NCBI RefSeq assembly: GCF_963259705.1
Contig: NC_081840.1
Location: forward strand, 6,071,062-6,135,061
DNA length: 64,000 nt
Reading direction: 5' to 3'
Source: Myotis daubentonii
Taxonomy: Eukaryota > Chordata > Mammalia > Chiroptera > Vespertilionidae
Shown: positions 10,281 through 21,869 of the stretch, piece by piece
How positions within the stretch are numbered: position 1 is the first letter of the stretch
Layout: the number at the start of each line of letters is the position of its first letter
The notes under the pieces: model-generated
Database searches by the model: none
The model's input: only the letters and a program-made list of their open reading frames with translations
What the model was told of the DNA's origin: nothing
Translations under genes and position numbers: made by a program

Positions 10281-10487
10281 GAAGATGGGAGGGTAAATCT
10301 GATCCCTCTTACTCTGTTTTGGCTGCAAGTGGAAATGCTTAGCACGACTTCTCAGAAGGGAGACAGCTGGGCGAAGCCTCCCTTTGCACCCTGCCCCCCT
10401 TTCCTCGTTCCTGTTATTAGGAATTAAGGCCTAATGGCCGGGGCTCCAGGGGCTCTCTTAGGCCAGGCGGTGACTTACGGGATAGAG

Positions 10488-10709
10488 CAGTGGTTCTCAA
10501 CCGTGGCTGCACATTAGAGTCACCTGGGAATCTTTTTAAAATCCTGATTTCTGGGCCTCATCCTCCGGAAATCCTGTTTCTCTGTTCCTAATGTTGTGGC
10601 CCCACCCCATAACAAAGAAACAGAACTCCCGGAGGATGAGGCCCAGAAATCAGGGTTTTAAAAAGATTCCCGGGTGATTCTAATGTGCAGCCGAGGTTGA
10701 GAACCGCTG
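10488..10709. mobile_element. MER5A-type hAT-Charlie MITE
   Basis: The element begins CAGTGGTTCTCAACCGTGG and ends GAGAACCGCTG. The 8-base duplication GGATAGAG occurs exactly at 10480-10487 and 10710-10717. The two halves are near-complementary over most of their length (ATTAGAGTCACCTGGGAATC and its complement near the right end), as in MER5A. It is an ancient mammalian DNA transposon relic with no gene. Confidence 0.93.
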
Positions 10710-10717
10710 GGATAGAG

Positions 10718-12000
10718 GCTCCGCGCTTAGAGCCGGTGAAGAGAGCTGGAGGGGAGAGCTCAGATCCGAGGGCATTGGGAAGCAGACTCACCTGCTCCGC
10801 GCAGCCGACTCTTCAGTTGCTTTTATTTGAGAAAATAAATCCCAGTGTGTTAATCCTGTGTTATCCTGTAACTTCCGCTTTGCAGCCCAACCTAATTCTA
10901 ACGATACAGCCCCTCATCCCAGAGCATCCTAATTTCCCTCCCGGATGTTCACAGAGCGCCCAGGCCGTGGACCCACAGTGGGATGATGGTGCTGTGTTGC
11001 CTCGTCCACTGGTCATTTCATCCGGCTCTGGCCTTGGCTCCCCCGGGCCCCCTAAGCTGGTCCATGGGCTGTCTTTGCTAGGCTCTGCCCTGACCTTGCC
11101 CGTGCTCCTCGGATCCCACCCCAGCCGTGGCCCCCAACCCTGGGCCCACTCACCTTGCAGAGTGCCAATAGCACAGGTGTGGGAGCGCGTGGTGGGGTGG
11201 TCCAGGGTGTGAGCGGTGCGGCGTGGAGTCGTGCGGAAGGTGTATCGGTGGCAGTTTGGCAGTTTGGTGGCAGAGGCAGTGCAGGCGATGCGGGCAGTGC
11301 CAGGGCGTGGCTTTGTCATAGATGACTGACTGCACCCCCACTTTGCCTCCCACTTACCATTGGCCATGGGCAAGGGTGGCCGACACTGTTTGGGGTTTGT
11401 CTACCCAATACCTTCCCCTCATCCCTTTGCCTGCCTTTCCTTGTTGCTAACAGAACCCGTTCGCTCTGGGCACCTGGTTTCCTGCATGTGGTCACCAAGC
11501 CGGGGGTGGCAGCGCGGCTCAGGAGGGAGTGCCCGAGGCCCTGGCTGGCCCAGGAGACTAGGAAAGTGCTGGGGACAGCAAAGTCGGCGCTTCTCCCTGA
11601 AGATGTGTGTGTGTTGCTGGGAACCAAAGGCCACCCTGGGGCACTGGGCGCCCTGCGACACCGTGGCTGGGAGAGCAGGTGGACAGAAGGCCTGAGTCCG
11701 GGGGATGCCGCAAGGCGTCGGGACAACCCGGCCTGCGCCCAGGCCGTGGGCGCACGGCCTCCTAGAGCTTGAGGCACTCACACCCACGTGACAGCCGGTG
11801 GCCCTCACGCAAAGGAGGGACAAGGGTCACCTCTTGCCCCGTGGTCACAAGGACCAGAGGACTCCAGGCGGCGCCCCCGGGGCCAGAAGTGCGGGGCTCC
11901 CTCCCTGCAAGGTGAGGGGTGTGGACGGCCAGACACACACGGGGCCTGATGGTCCCCAGCCCGCCCCAGGCATGCCGAGGACATCAACATTATCGCTAAT
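10718..12000. other. unique GC-rich sequence, no gene recognised
   Basis: Several overlapping open frames on both strands are products of GC richness. None shows a domain, a start context or clear splice sites that would support an exon. No interspersed repeat was recognised apart from short simple runs. Confidence 0.45.
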
Positions 12001-12130
12001 GTTTCTATACTTCACATTAGAAGAGAGGAAGAGTCGAGACAATTGGAACAAAGTGTGGTGATTGTCATTTCTGGACGGCGGAGCACAGCTGTGCGCTCTT
12101 TGTTTTGTGTCCTTTTCAGAAATGAAAGGA
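12000..12130. promoter_or_regulatory. candidate conserved regulatory island
   Basis: An AT-richer island within GC-rich flanks, including GGAACAAAGTGTGGTGATTG. That stretch contains a SOX-like AACAAAG next to a RUNX-like TGTGGT. Such composition contrasts are typical of conserved non-coding elements. This is inference only; no alignment could be made. Confidence 0.25.
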
Positions 12131-12506
12131 GACGCACAAGGAGCTGCCCTGCTCCCTCCCTGCGTGGCCCTGCTCTGGTCTCGGGTGTGTCCCTGCTTCT
12201 GCCCTTGTGGGGTGGGGTGGCCCTGCCAGGCCAGCAGCCCTCGTGTCGTCCTTGCTGCCAGCTCACACTCCACTCCGAGGAGCAGATGGTGGCTCTGCGG
12301 GCGCCCCATGCCCTCCAACACTCCTCTCCCCGCCACCAGGCCCAGGGCCACCTTGCCTCGCAGCAGCTCCTGGGCAAGGCCTGCTGTGGGCGGAGAGCTC
12401 CCAGGGACCCTGCAGGGGGCAGGGGAGGGCGGGGAAGATGGGGTCAGGAGGTCAGGGAGGTTTGCTCTCTGCCTCTTTCCCCTGAGCACATTTGCAGGCA
12501 AGAGCC

Positions 12507-12546
<40 letters not shown>
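12507..12546. repeat. (TG)n microsatellite
   Basis: About nineteen pure TG units, then ACGCACGCAC. Probably polymorphic. Confidence 0.97.
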
Positions 12547-12549
<3 letters not shown>

Positions 12550-12984
12550 CACGCACAGGGGTAGGAAGGACACAATCAAGAAACCCAATAACCCAATGTA
12601 AGTGGGGGTCCTGCCTTACAGTTGGGGCTTTAAAAGATGGTCCCAGGGGGCCCCAACGGGTAACTCTCAGGTCCCGACACACGCATGGTGGCAGGAACCC
12701 TTGACTGCTCTCTGCCCAGTAGGCCCCCTGGCTCCCGTCAGTCTCCTGGTCTCCGCCCCCTGGTCCCCATCCAGGCCTTCCTCCATGTCTGGCTGCCCCC
12801 TCCAGATGTTGGGGTCCCGCCACTCTTGGGGGGCTGAGTTTCAGCAGAGGATGACTCTGAGGAGGGGCTGGGGTGATGGCAGTGGGGGAGGGGGAGGGGG
12901 GCAAACAGTGCAGACAGGAGCAGGTTTGGGGAGCAGGGTGCACACCGAGGGAGGAAAGACCAGGGTTCACGTTGCACCCCGGTT

Positions 12985-13085
12985 CAGTGTGTCTGAGTGA
13001 CATTGGGCAGGTCGCCCTGCCTCCAGCCGTAGGCTTGCCCCTTTGTGAAATGCTCTGATATTTACGGCTGAGGGGTTATTAAAAG
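12985..13085 (+). repeat. MIR SINE core (diverged)
   Basis: GTCTGAGTGACATTGGGCAG, then CCTGCCTCCAG and TTTGTGAAATG follow the MIR order (tRNA-derived part, core, then variable tail). Highly diverged. Confidence 0.5.
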
Positions 13086-14060
13086 GACTGCCCATGCCCA
13101 CCCTGGGGATGCCTCCTCCTTTGATAGCTGTCAACCCCTCCATCCTCCGTGGCCTGGCTGACTGGCACCCGGCTCCAGGCACCGGGCAGTGGAGGGGCCC
13201 TGCCCTCTGGGGCTGGGCCTGAGCTTGCATTCTGTTTGGCCTTGTCCAGGGCCTGGGGTCCACCATGGGACCCACACTCTGCGCAGATGGCACCTCGAGA
13301 GCTGGGCTCTGACCTCCATGGGCACCGTCTGCGTCCCGGGCAGCCAGCTCCGGCCTGTCTGGGCCACGACTCTCGCGGGTCAGACGCTGAATGCGCCGGG
13401 GCTGCCGTTTCATGACAACTGTTACCCAGAGAAAACTGTTGCCGCGGTTCTCACACCGCCCTCCTTGCCAGCATCTCGGGAGGCAAGATGTGTGAACTGT
13501 GTTAAGCGAAGTTGATTTCTAAGCTGGAGCGAACCCCAGCCTCCGTCTGCCTCCCACACTCTTCTCTCCTTCCCCAGCCTGGGCTTCCTGGCGGGGGGTG
13601 GGGGGCGCCCCCCAGGTCTCAGGCTTTGCAAGGGGGTGGTCGGGGGCCTTGTTGCTGGAGGCTTTCTCTGCTTCTGAAATTATCGACAGGGAAGGAAGGA
13701 GCCCCAGTGTCCTTTATCGGGTGTGACTGCCAAGCGGCGTGCCAGCCACATGGGGCCATGTGTGTGGGTCCTGCCCTTCCTCCCTGCCCTCGCCTTGCCT
13801 CTGGGGACGGTCGCTACCCCTCCAGGCTCCTGTCCAGGCACCAGGGCAGTCCTTCGCAGTGTCTCAGTGATGTCCTCAGGCTTCACAGTAGCTGAGCCAA
13901 GCGGCTTTGCTGCAGCGAGGAGCAGAAGGCCGGCCGAGCTTCCCGCCTCCTCTGCTGCCCACTGGCCTGCCTGAGGGTCCTTGCTCTGCATGTGCAGTCA
14001 CTGAACCCCATATTTTGGGGCCCTGCCCTTGGGCCTCACACAACCGGGAGAGTTGCTCTG
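13086..14060. other. unique GC-rich sequence
   Basis: No gene or transposon was recognised. Around 13410-13520 the sequence becomes less GC-rich (CATGACAACTGTTACCCAG) and may be a conserved non-coding block. The open frames have no family signature. Confidence 0.4.
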
Positions 14061-14064
14061 TTTG

Positions 14065-14555
14065 TTATAGGACTCCTTAGGTTGCAAAGGACAAAAAAAC
14101 AACAACAAAAAACAAAACCAACTCCTGGTGGCTTCAACATGAAGTGAATTTAATGGCTTATGTAACTGAAAAGCTTAGCGGTTTCAGGTAAGGCTTGATC
14201 CAGCAGTCCAAAGCACTATCACCCCAGCTGTACTCTATTGCTCTACTTGGTTTCATCCTCGGGCTCCAAATGGAGTCCCCAGCAGCCCCAGCCACTCCCC
14301 TCTTGGTATGGAAATGTCTGCTCTAGTGCAACTCACATGCTTAAGCCTCTCACTACCCTCTCCTGGGGCAGAGAGAGTCATTTTTAATAGCACTGAGCAC
14401 ATCCTGATCTTCCTTCTCTTATTGGCTAGAATTAGGTCACATGTCCGTTCCTGACCAATCACTATAGCCAGGGGGTGGGACATGCAGATTGGCTTGAGCC
14501 AACCATGGCCACTTTCAGAGTGGTTGGGGGGCTGGGGCGGTTCCATAATGGAAAA
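14065..14555. repeat. ancient mammalian interspersed repeat, family not assigned
   Basis: Text such as GGTTGCAAAGGACA, TTTAATGGCTTATGTAACTG, GGTCACATGTCCGTTCCTG and CCAATCACTATAGCCAGGGG belongs to a repeat familiar from many mammalian genomes, but I cannot name it safely. It contains a short (A)n/(CAA)n run near 14095-14120. No coding capacity. Confidence 0.45.
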
Positions 14556-15060
14556 TCAAGGCTCAGTTGGCTAGAGGCTCGGGCACCCCAGGGAACACAG
14601 TGACAACACACATGCTTCCTGGAATCACCTGCCAAGTAAGCCAGGTGCGCAGCCTTGTCTCAGGGTTGGCTCTGGGAGCCCAAATCCAGACAGCAACACC
14701 TGGGGCGGAGCCCCTCCCAGAGTCCCAGGGCCATGTGCTGCCAGGCACATTGGGCATCGACTTTTTATTCGACCCCTGGGCGAGTGTTCCCTGTGCCGGG
14801 CCCAGGGCCTGGGGGTGGGATCTGGGGAGGGAGAAGATGAGGCCCAGTCCCCCAAGTCCTGCTGAGGCCACAGGCCGGCACACAGTCTATGAAGTGGCCT
14901 ACAGGGGGCTCGATGGACTCCCCCTTGCACTCCCTGCACGATGCCTGCATCCTCTGTACAGTCTCCCTACCCCGGTCATTCCACGTTGCTTGCACGTCCC
15001 CAGGGATGGGGAGCCTACTGCCATTCCAGCAACCAGCTCCATCTATGGATGGCCCTGAAG
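14556..15060. other. unique GC-rich sequence
   Basis: No repeat family or credible exon was seen. Open frames on both strands overlap each other over their full length, as expected of chance frames in GC-rich DNA. Confidence 0.4.
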
Positions 15061-15400
15061 TTTATTAGCTGCTTAACAAGTATCATGTGTTGAGTAAGTG
15101 ACTAAACAAAAGAATGATTTTGATGTCGAATCTCCAAGTGCCTCCTTTTGGAAGCAAACAGCCAGAAACTCAGAGCCGTGCCGGGAAGAAGGCGCGGGGA
15201 GCGCGTCTGGAATCTGGGTCAGGGAGAGCCCGCTGGGCCAGGGGGCCGCGCCCGGCCCACCACTTGTTTCTGTCCACCCTGCTAACGAAGAGTCGTTTTT
15301 ACGTTTTTTAAATGACTTGGGGGGAAAACAGAAAGAAGACTATTTCATGACATGTGAAATGATATGAAATTAAACTCCCGAGCCCATAAATAGCGTCTGC
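15060..15400. promoter_or_regulatory. candidate conserved non-coding blocks
   Basis: Two AT-richer blocks (15060-15165 and 15285-15395), with TTATTAGCTGCTTAACAAGT in the first and TTCATGACATGTGAAATGAT in the second, stand out from GC-rich neighbours. No repeat family matches were recognised. Could be enhancers; inference only. Confidence 0.22.
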
Positions 15401-15419
15401 TGGAACGTGGCCACACGGA

Positions 15420-15560
15420 TTTATTTACATCTTGTCTGTGGCTGCCTCTGTGACACAGCGGCGGGGCGCTTGAGGCGGAGAGTCTGGCCCACAAAGCCTA
15501 AAATATTTACTATCTGGCTCTTTATGGGGAAAGTGTGCCAGCCCCTGCTCCGGTTCCTGC
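15420..15560 (-). mobile_element. hAT-Charlie MITE fragment (MER20/MER58-like)
   Basis: CCTAAAATATTTACTATCTG, then CTCTTTATGGGGAAAGTGTG and CAGCCCCTG are typical of the terminal part of Charlie-type hAT MITEs. The opposite end is lost or diverged beyond recognition. Confidence 0.6.
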
Positions 15561-15944
15561 GCATGAGCAACGCCACCCCATACTACAGGTGAGGAGACGG
15601 GGGCTCCACGGGCTCAGCGGCCTGGAGTGCAGCCCGGCAAGGAGTGGGGGGGCTGGGCACCCGGGGTGGCAGCCTGACCCCAAGCCTTAGGGCATCTCCC
15701 TCGGTGTGGTGCTCAGACCTCTGTCCTGTGGACCCAGCCCATCCTGCTGGGTGGCTCCTGCCCCGTGCACAGATCCCACTCCACGGGGGGCTGGAGCTGG
15801 GCGCAGTGGGTGGCTCACGGATGCGATAGCACCTCCCGCGTCAGAAGAATCGATGCTGCTTCCCGGAGCAGCTGGCGAGGGCTCAGAAAGTGGGTCAGGC
15901 CCTGGGAGGAGCAGCCCATTTTCAGCTGTTCATTAGGGCCTCAT

Positions 15945-16450
15945 TCATTAATTCCTTCGTTTAATATTTACCGAGCAGCTCCGGGTGCCAGCCCCTGCAG
16001 AAGGGACTGAGAACACAGTGGTTGGGGAGGGGACAATCGTAGAAACAAGTGTGAGTGGAGGGTCACCTGGGCAGAGGACAGCCCCCCATCACTGCCTTTT
16101 AGGACAGGGCAGGGGGTCGAAGATAATAAGGCCTGAGACTCTGAGTGAGGCTGAAAGGGGATGGAGGCAGGCCTCTCGGGCAAAAGGAGGAGCGTGTGCA
16201 GAGGTGTGGCAGTGTGACAGACTGGGGCAGGGCGGGCTTAGCCAGCTGGTGCCTGTGGGGGGTAGGAGACTTGGGCAGGAATATGGTGAGGCTGCGGGAG
16301 CCGGTGGACCTGGGAGAGGGTCATGGGAGACCCAAATTTGCCCTGTGTGCTGTAGGGGTACGGGGCCCAGTGAGAGCCTTGAGATGGAGTCATGGGACTT
16401 GGTCGGGCCTCAGATGGAAAGCTCATCCTGGAGCCACAATGCGGAGGGGG
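15945..16450 (-). repeat. ancient mammalian repeat, L2/MIR-age
   Basis: Starts with CATTCATTAATTCCTTCGTT, then TTTACCGAGCAGC and AACACAGTGGTTGGGG, the familiar ATTCATTCAACAAATATTT-type pattern. Related text occurs at 21545-21790 and 62310-62370. Boundaries are vague. Confidence 0.35.
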
Positions 16451-18550
16451 TAATGGCACCAAGAGTAATCGGAATCCTGTCAGAAGGGGTGGGTGGTAGG
16501 GGCCTGCTACAAGTGGGTGGGGCCAGGGGAGCTGGAGAAGAAAGATGTTGGTGGTTTTAGAGGGACTCCTAAGGCCCCCGCACCCCTTCTTTGTGCTCCT
16601 GCTACAGGGCGGGGGCAGTGGCGCCGGGGTCCTCTAAAGTGCTTCCCCAAACCCCCTGACCTGAGCCTCCATCCAGGGCCACCTGTTTGCTCACCTCCCC
16701 ACTCTGCCCAGGCCACCGGCGCCTCAGCTCTGCCAGCCTCAGAGAGCCCCCCTTTCCTGACAGCCAGCAGACATGCCTTCCCCAACCCACCCCTGGGACA
16801 GCCTGCCTGATTCAAAGTGCAGACTCCTCCCCAGTCAGCCAGGGCAGGGCCTGCGGGCTGCCATCCATGCCAACCCCTCTGCAGGGCTGATGAGGAGAAG
16901 CGGGCAGGTCCACCAGCCAGGTCCACTGTGGGAGAAGGATGCCTGAGGTTATTCAGAAAGCGCTGCTGCCCTCTGTCTGGGAGGCCTCACCCAGAATTTC
17001 CTTTGATTCTGCTAGCACAGGGGAGGGGCGGGACGAGGGGGGAGCCTAAGGTATCCTCTGTGGGCACCTTCCTCCGCTTAATCACAATCAGGCCATGATT
17101 CCCACCCCCAGCCCTGTCCTTCACAACCTCCCGGGGCCCGGAAACTGGGAGTGGGTCCCCAGACACGCAGGACCGGTTGACTGGCGTGTCAGAGCGACCA
17201 ATGGGGCAGGAGATGGGCCTCCTGGAGCTCCGCCAGGGACCACATCTGCCCCATCGGTTTCCACTCTGGAGCCCAGCCTGGGGCAGGGCCCAGGCGAATT
17301 GCGCATGGGTAGAACAGGGGTCTGGGGGGCGGGGTTGAAATGTGGGGACAGTCATCGGCTGAGAGGAGTAGGGGGCCCCTGCTAAGCCCTCAGAAGCCCC
17401 CCTTATGTTCCTTGGTCTCAGGAGACTTACTCCCAAACCCCCAGGCTGCACATCCTGACACTGTGAGTGGGGGGACCCTATCAAAGTCCCCCCGGAATGT
17501 GCCCACTGTATTACTGTGGGAGTCACCGGGCCAGGTGTGGGACATACAGGTGTGCTGAGTCATCGCCAATGGCTTCGGGGGGGGGGGGGGGAGGGACGAA
17601 CGTGGCCCTGGCCTTTCTAGGTTCTGCAGGAGGCAGGCACCCCGAGGAGCAGGCACCGGAGCCCTGGGAAGGGCCTCGCCCCGTGCGGCGGGGCGGAGCA
17701 GGCGGGTGGGTGGTAACCTGGCTGGGCTTCGGCCACCAGCCATCCCGCTGGCCTTCTGGGGAATGGGCAGTGGCTATTTGGGGCAATAGGCTGGCTGCGT
17801 CGCACTAATCTGGCCCAGGGTTTCTGAGTCCTTCTAGCACATTGTTGAAACGGAGGGTGTTCTGGGAACCCCCACACCTGTTGGTATCAGAAGTGCGAGT
17901 GGTCCGTGCACTGTCCCCTGACCTCACGGCGACCCTCCTTCCTGGCCGGTGCCCGTGCGGGACGATTGTTAAACACGCCGCTGTCACTCTGGGGGCAGCA
18001 TGTTGAGAAGGAGCAGGTGATGGGGGTCGTCCACCCGCTGTGAGACGTTGCTCCTGTGCAATTAGCGGGAAAAGAGAGGTGAGGGGAGGTGCTTCCTGCC
18101 CTGGGAAACAGTCTGGGCAGCTGCCCACCAGCTACCCTGCGTTGGGGTGCGGTCCCAGGGGGTCGGGGTGAGGGAACAGAGTGTGGGGTGTAGCTTGGAA
18201 GAAGCACGGCTTCTGGTCTGTCTCCTGGGGTGACTTCAGAGAGGCTGCGGGGGGCGGCGGGGAGGGGGGGGGAGGAGCCGTATGCAGGGTCCCCTTGCCA
18301 GTTGGTCGGTTGATCGGGACTCTGAGCTCTAGGAAAACCGGAAGGGGAGGCTGGCCACCCTGGGGGCCGGAGTCCGTAATTTGGCAGGGAAGCCGGCAGG
18401 CTGGCCTGGGCAGGTCCTCTGGTGGGAGGGGGGAGGCAGCTTCGGGGAGCCCCTTTGGGTGTGGACTGGGTTCCCCGAGCCGTTAACTTCCTAAATGAAT
18501 ACTCCTTATAAATCAGACAGGAGCCTTAAAGATGTTGGTCCCTGGGGTGG
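16451..18550. other. unique GC-rich sequence
   Basis: Long GC-rich single-copy stretch with poly-G runs (17576-17592). Many overlapping open frames, none with a recognisable domain. No interspersed repeat was recognised with certainty. Confidence 0.4.
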
Positions 18551-18567
18551 AACCAGAATTAGTAGTT

Positions 18568-18892
18568 GTTGTTTTTTTAAATTTAATTTAATTTTTTATT
18601 TTCTTTATTGACTAAGGTGTTACATATGTGTCCTTATTCCCCCCTTACCCACCCCAGCCCCGGGTGTCTGCGTCCATTGGTTGGGCCTATATGCATGCAG
18701 ACAAGCCCTTTGGTTGATCTCTCCCCCTCCCCCCCACCCTCCCCTGCCTGCCCTCTGAGGTTTGACGGTCTGATCGATGCTTCTCTGTCTCTGGATCTGT
18801 TTTTGTTCATCAGTTTCCGTTGCGCATTATGCTAAGCGAAATAAGTCAGTCAGAGAAGGATAAGTATCCCATGATCTCACTCATCTGTGGAG
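18568..18892 (-). mobile_element. 5'-inverted (twin-primed) L1 insertion
   Basis: The left part (18568 to about 18820) is the 3' end of a bat L1 in antisense: T-rich start, then GTTACATATGTGTCCTTATT. The right part (about 18825-18890) is L1 in the sense direction: ATTATGCTAAGCGAAATAAG. The whole is bracketed by an exact 14-base duplication CAGAATTAGTAGTT at 18554-18567 and 18893-18906. This is the signature of twin priming during L1 retrotransposition. The insertion is 325 bases long with no coding capacity. Confidence 0.88.
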
Positions 18893-18909
18893 CAGAATTA
18901 GTAGTTTTT

Positions 18910-19880
18910 GAGCTAAAAACAAAGGCCCCTCAGGGAGGTGGGCTTTTGGCATGCCCTGTTGGTCTGGGCCGGCTTCCTAAAACAACGCTGCCCAGAAGGC
19001 AGACAAGGGCTCGGTTGTGCAGACGAGAGGAGTGGAATATGTGTGCCCGCTTGTGCCCCACCAGCTCGGCACGTGCCCGATCCAGAGGCCAGGCTCCGGG
19101 GGCGGTGGCCTGAATGAGGTCTTATTCAGAGCGGGAGCCCCACCCCTCGCTCCTCCAAAGGAGGCGCAGACTTGGAAACGGGCTCCGGGCCCTGAATGGG
19201 GCGCGGATGAGCCGTGTGGATCCTGCCTGTAATCCTCTCTAATGGACTTTCCTTTGTAATGACTCTCGGGCTTTGGTGGGCGCATCTGCCCTTCTGAAAC
19301 AGGAGGCAGCCTTCTGCCTCCACCCCACCCCCAACCCCCACCCCGAGGATCCTGGGGCCTGGAGGGGGGGCTCGGTTACTCCAGGGCACTGTGGCTCCAC
19401 GCTGTGGATCTGACGGGGCTTCCCCTGCCCTGGGGTGAGGGTATTGGGACAGTCGCGTCTCCTCAGTCCTTCCGGAAGGACACTCGCTACGATGTTTGGC
19501 TCCTATAACCTCTGTGAAAAGGAACCGGAGTTCCGAAGGCCGGTGACTTCCAAGGATAACTGGACTCCGAGGGCCAGTGCAGGCTCCCAAATTCTGTCCC
19601 GCCCCCCGTCCCCCCTGGATCCCTTTAAGCCACCGCAGCCTGAGGGTGGCAGCCCTCCCCGACTCCCGGCAGCCCACCCACCCCCTGACCCAAATCCACA
19701 GGAGGCTGTCGTGGACGTGACCGATCACATCGGGTGAATATGCGCACCTTTCGCTGTGGAGACACTGACAGTCTTGGGGGGGGGGGCTGCCCCAGGTCCG
19801 GCTCGTGGTAATAGTTGGTGTATGTACCCAGTGGCCTTTCTGAAATCTGAGGCGTTCTGAATTCTGAAAGACATCTGCAC
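18910..19880. other. unique GC-rich sequence with poly-G runs
   Basis: No transposon or gene could be recognised. The region contains G/C runs near 19775-19790 and 19882-19896 and a long chance frame on the minus strand without domain features. Confidence 0.4.
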
Positions 19881-19889
19881 TCCCCCCCC

Positions 19890-20385
19890 GCCCCCCCACG
19901 TTCACTGCAGCATTATTCACAAGAGCCGAGATATGGGAGCAATCCAAGTGCCCGTCGGTGGATGACTGGACGAAGAAGACATGGGACATACGCACAATGG
20001 AACGCTACTCAGCCATAAAAAAGGATGAAATGCCATTTGCGACAACACGGCTGGACCTTGGGACTATCCTGCCAGTGAAGTAAGTCAGACCGGAAAGGGT
20101 AAGGGCCCCATGATTTCATTCATACGTGGATGCAAAACTGAAAACAACCAGTGAACAAACAAACAAACACTCATAGACACAGACAGCAGTAGGGTGGTTG
20201 CCGGAGAGGATGGAAAAGTGCGGGGCGAATCCCTGGTGATGGAAGGACACGAGACTGCGGGCGGCGAGCACACAGGAGCATTCCGACAAGGAGTTATAAA
20301 GCTGTGCCCCTGAAACTTATATAATGTTATTAACCGACATTACCCCAATACACTTAATTAAAAGAAAAAGATTTAGAAAGAAAAG
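19890..20385 (+). pseudogene. 5'-truncated L1: end of ORF2 plus 3' UTR
   Basis: Begins with CACTGCAGCATTATTC, then GGAACGCTACTCAGCCATAA and CATTTGCGACAACACGGCTG, the well-known C-terminal end of L1 ORF2. The L1 3' UTR follows (TGGTTGCCGGAGAGG...). It ends in an A-rich tail near 20355-20385. It is diverged and its frame is broken by stops, so it is an older, 5'-truncated copy. A possible short duplication (GAAAGACA-like on both sides) is weak. Confidence 0.8.
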
Positions 20386-21100
20386 ACAGCAGGCCTGGCA
20401 GGCTTGGCCAAGTGCTTTGGGACTCGCCTTGTCTCACGGAGGGGTGGTTAGGGATGTTGGCTCTCAGGTACACACTGGATTTGCTCAACGGAGAATGTCC
20501 CTCCAGCTTTCCCTGGATCTGCCAGCCCTTCAGGAGGGCACGGGGCTGTGTCCAGACCCTCAGAACCACCACAAATGAGTGGACAGCCCCTGTCACCACA
20601 GTCATGGTCACCGAGGACCAGGTCTGGACTGACGGCCTGGCGATGGGCCACCATCTTTACTTTACAGTGAGACCAGGCTCCTGTCACAGCGCTCATGGCG
20701 GCCCAGTGAGTCTCTGAGCTTTGTCCAAGGTTTGCAAAGAAGAGGCAGGAGAGACCCATTAACAAGACTATTTTGGGTGCCCTTGGGGACCCACGCATGG
20801 GTCTGACCTGGCCTCTGCCCCCAGGGAGCCCTCCATCTAGTACTCACAGCAGGCAGAGGGGCGGGTCCAGCATAAGATAGGTCATTGCCAGGGCCTGACG
20901 AAGGACCCCATGATCTCAGGGGTCCGCGCCCTGGGCTGGACTCAGGGGGTGCCTGTGGCCTCACACCCACCCTCCCTGCCGCCCGGAGCCCAGAGAGGGT
21001 GCAGAGGAAGCAGCCCGCGCTGGTGCGCCGTGCCAGGAGCCACCGCGCCTCCGGGCTTCCAGGCCCCTTGCAATGCAGGGGAGCGGCTGGGACCGGCTTT
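20386..21100. other. unique GC-rich sequence
   Basis: No repeat family, domain or exon is recognised. Confidence 0.4.
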
Positions 21101-21240
21101 TTGCAAGTGCTAATTTTTCAGCTCCTGCGCTCATGTGGAACCTGGAAATTAATTAGCTCAGACAAGAGTTGCACAGCCTGAGAGCATAAAAAGGATCCTC
21201 ATTAGTAAAACTTTGCCCTTTGCCTGGCAGGGGGTTGGCT
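21100..21240. promoter_or_regulatory. candidate conserved non-coding element
   Basis: An AT-rich island within GC-rich DNA, containing GGAAATTAATTAGCTCAGAC (homeodomain-type TAATTA) and CATAAAAAGGATCCTCATTA. No repeat family recognised. Possibly an enhancer; inference only. Confidence 0.25.
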
Positions 21241-21544
21241 GCCAGAAGTCTGATCAGGTTGCTGGGGCCACAGCAACGATGGAAAGGCCGAGTACAGCAG
21301 GTCCCTCCGTCCCAACCCGGCCCAGGTCCCACCTCCCTGCGAGACGGTGCCCTCAAGCCAGTCACCGCCACCAGGCCCTCCCTGTATGGACCTAAAGGGG
21401 ATTGGGGGACCTCCCAGCAGGCTTCCGGGGGGCCCTGGCTATGCCCTCAGAAAGCCTACAGTGAGGATTTCATTTTGACGGGGTCGGGGGCAGGGGGGTG
21501 GGGCAGGAGGGGAGGCCTAGATCAGGTGACTTAGTCATGTAGAC

Positions 21545-21790
21545 ATTTAAGCAAGAACCCAAGGTAGGAGTCAGAATTAGCCAGGCAAGGGCCAGAGGGA
21601 ACAGCATTCCAGACAGGGAACAGCTCTTGCGAACATCCTGAGTCAGAAAAGAGCTCGGTGGAAAGTCAGGGTGGCTAGAGCACAGGAAATGTGGGGGGAG
21701 CTGTGGAGACCAGGGGGTGCAAGGACCAGTCCAGGCGGGGCCTCAGAAGTGGGTCTTCACTTTAAGAGCCCTGGGATTCTGAAGGGCCAG
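21545..21790. repeat. ancient mammalian interspersed repeat
   Basis: CAGAGGGAACAGCATTCCAG, GCGAACATCCTGAGTCAG and GGTGGCTAGAGCACAGG match a repeat common in mammals that continues the type seen at 15945. The family is not named here. Confidence 0.4.
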
Positions 21791-21821
21791 CAAGGGAAGG
21801 AAGGTCCAGGCATCTTCCCCC

Positions 21822-21862
21822 ACCTCCCTCCTTTCCTCCCTCCCTCCCTCCCTCCCTCTCCC
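21822..21862. repeat. (CCCT)n pyrimidine tract
   Basis: A run of CTCC/CCCT units, able to form triplex DNA. A simple repeat. Confidence 0.9.
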
Positions 21863-21869
21863 AGCCCCT

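Noticed and set aside
10163..10345. Histidine/threonine-rich peptide
   Set aside because: Translation of the (TG)n microsatellite.
13512..13895. Open frames in GC-rich unique sequence as genes (also 10685-11212, 12043-12601, 19126-19995, 21743-22402, 60983-61825 and others)
   Set aside because: They overlap others on the opposite strand, have GC-driven composition (Pro, Gly, Ala, Arg, Ser), and show no domain, splice structure or conservation that I can see.
14065..14555. Host-gene exon
   Set aside because: The sequence resembles a common old mammalian repeat rather than coding DNA.
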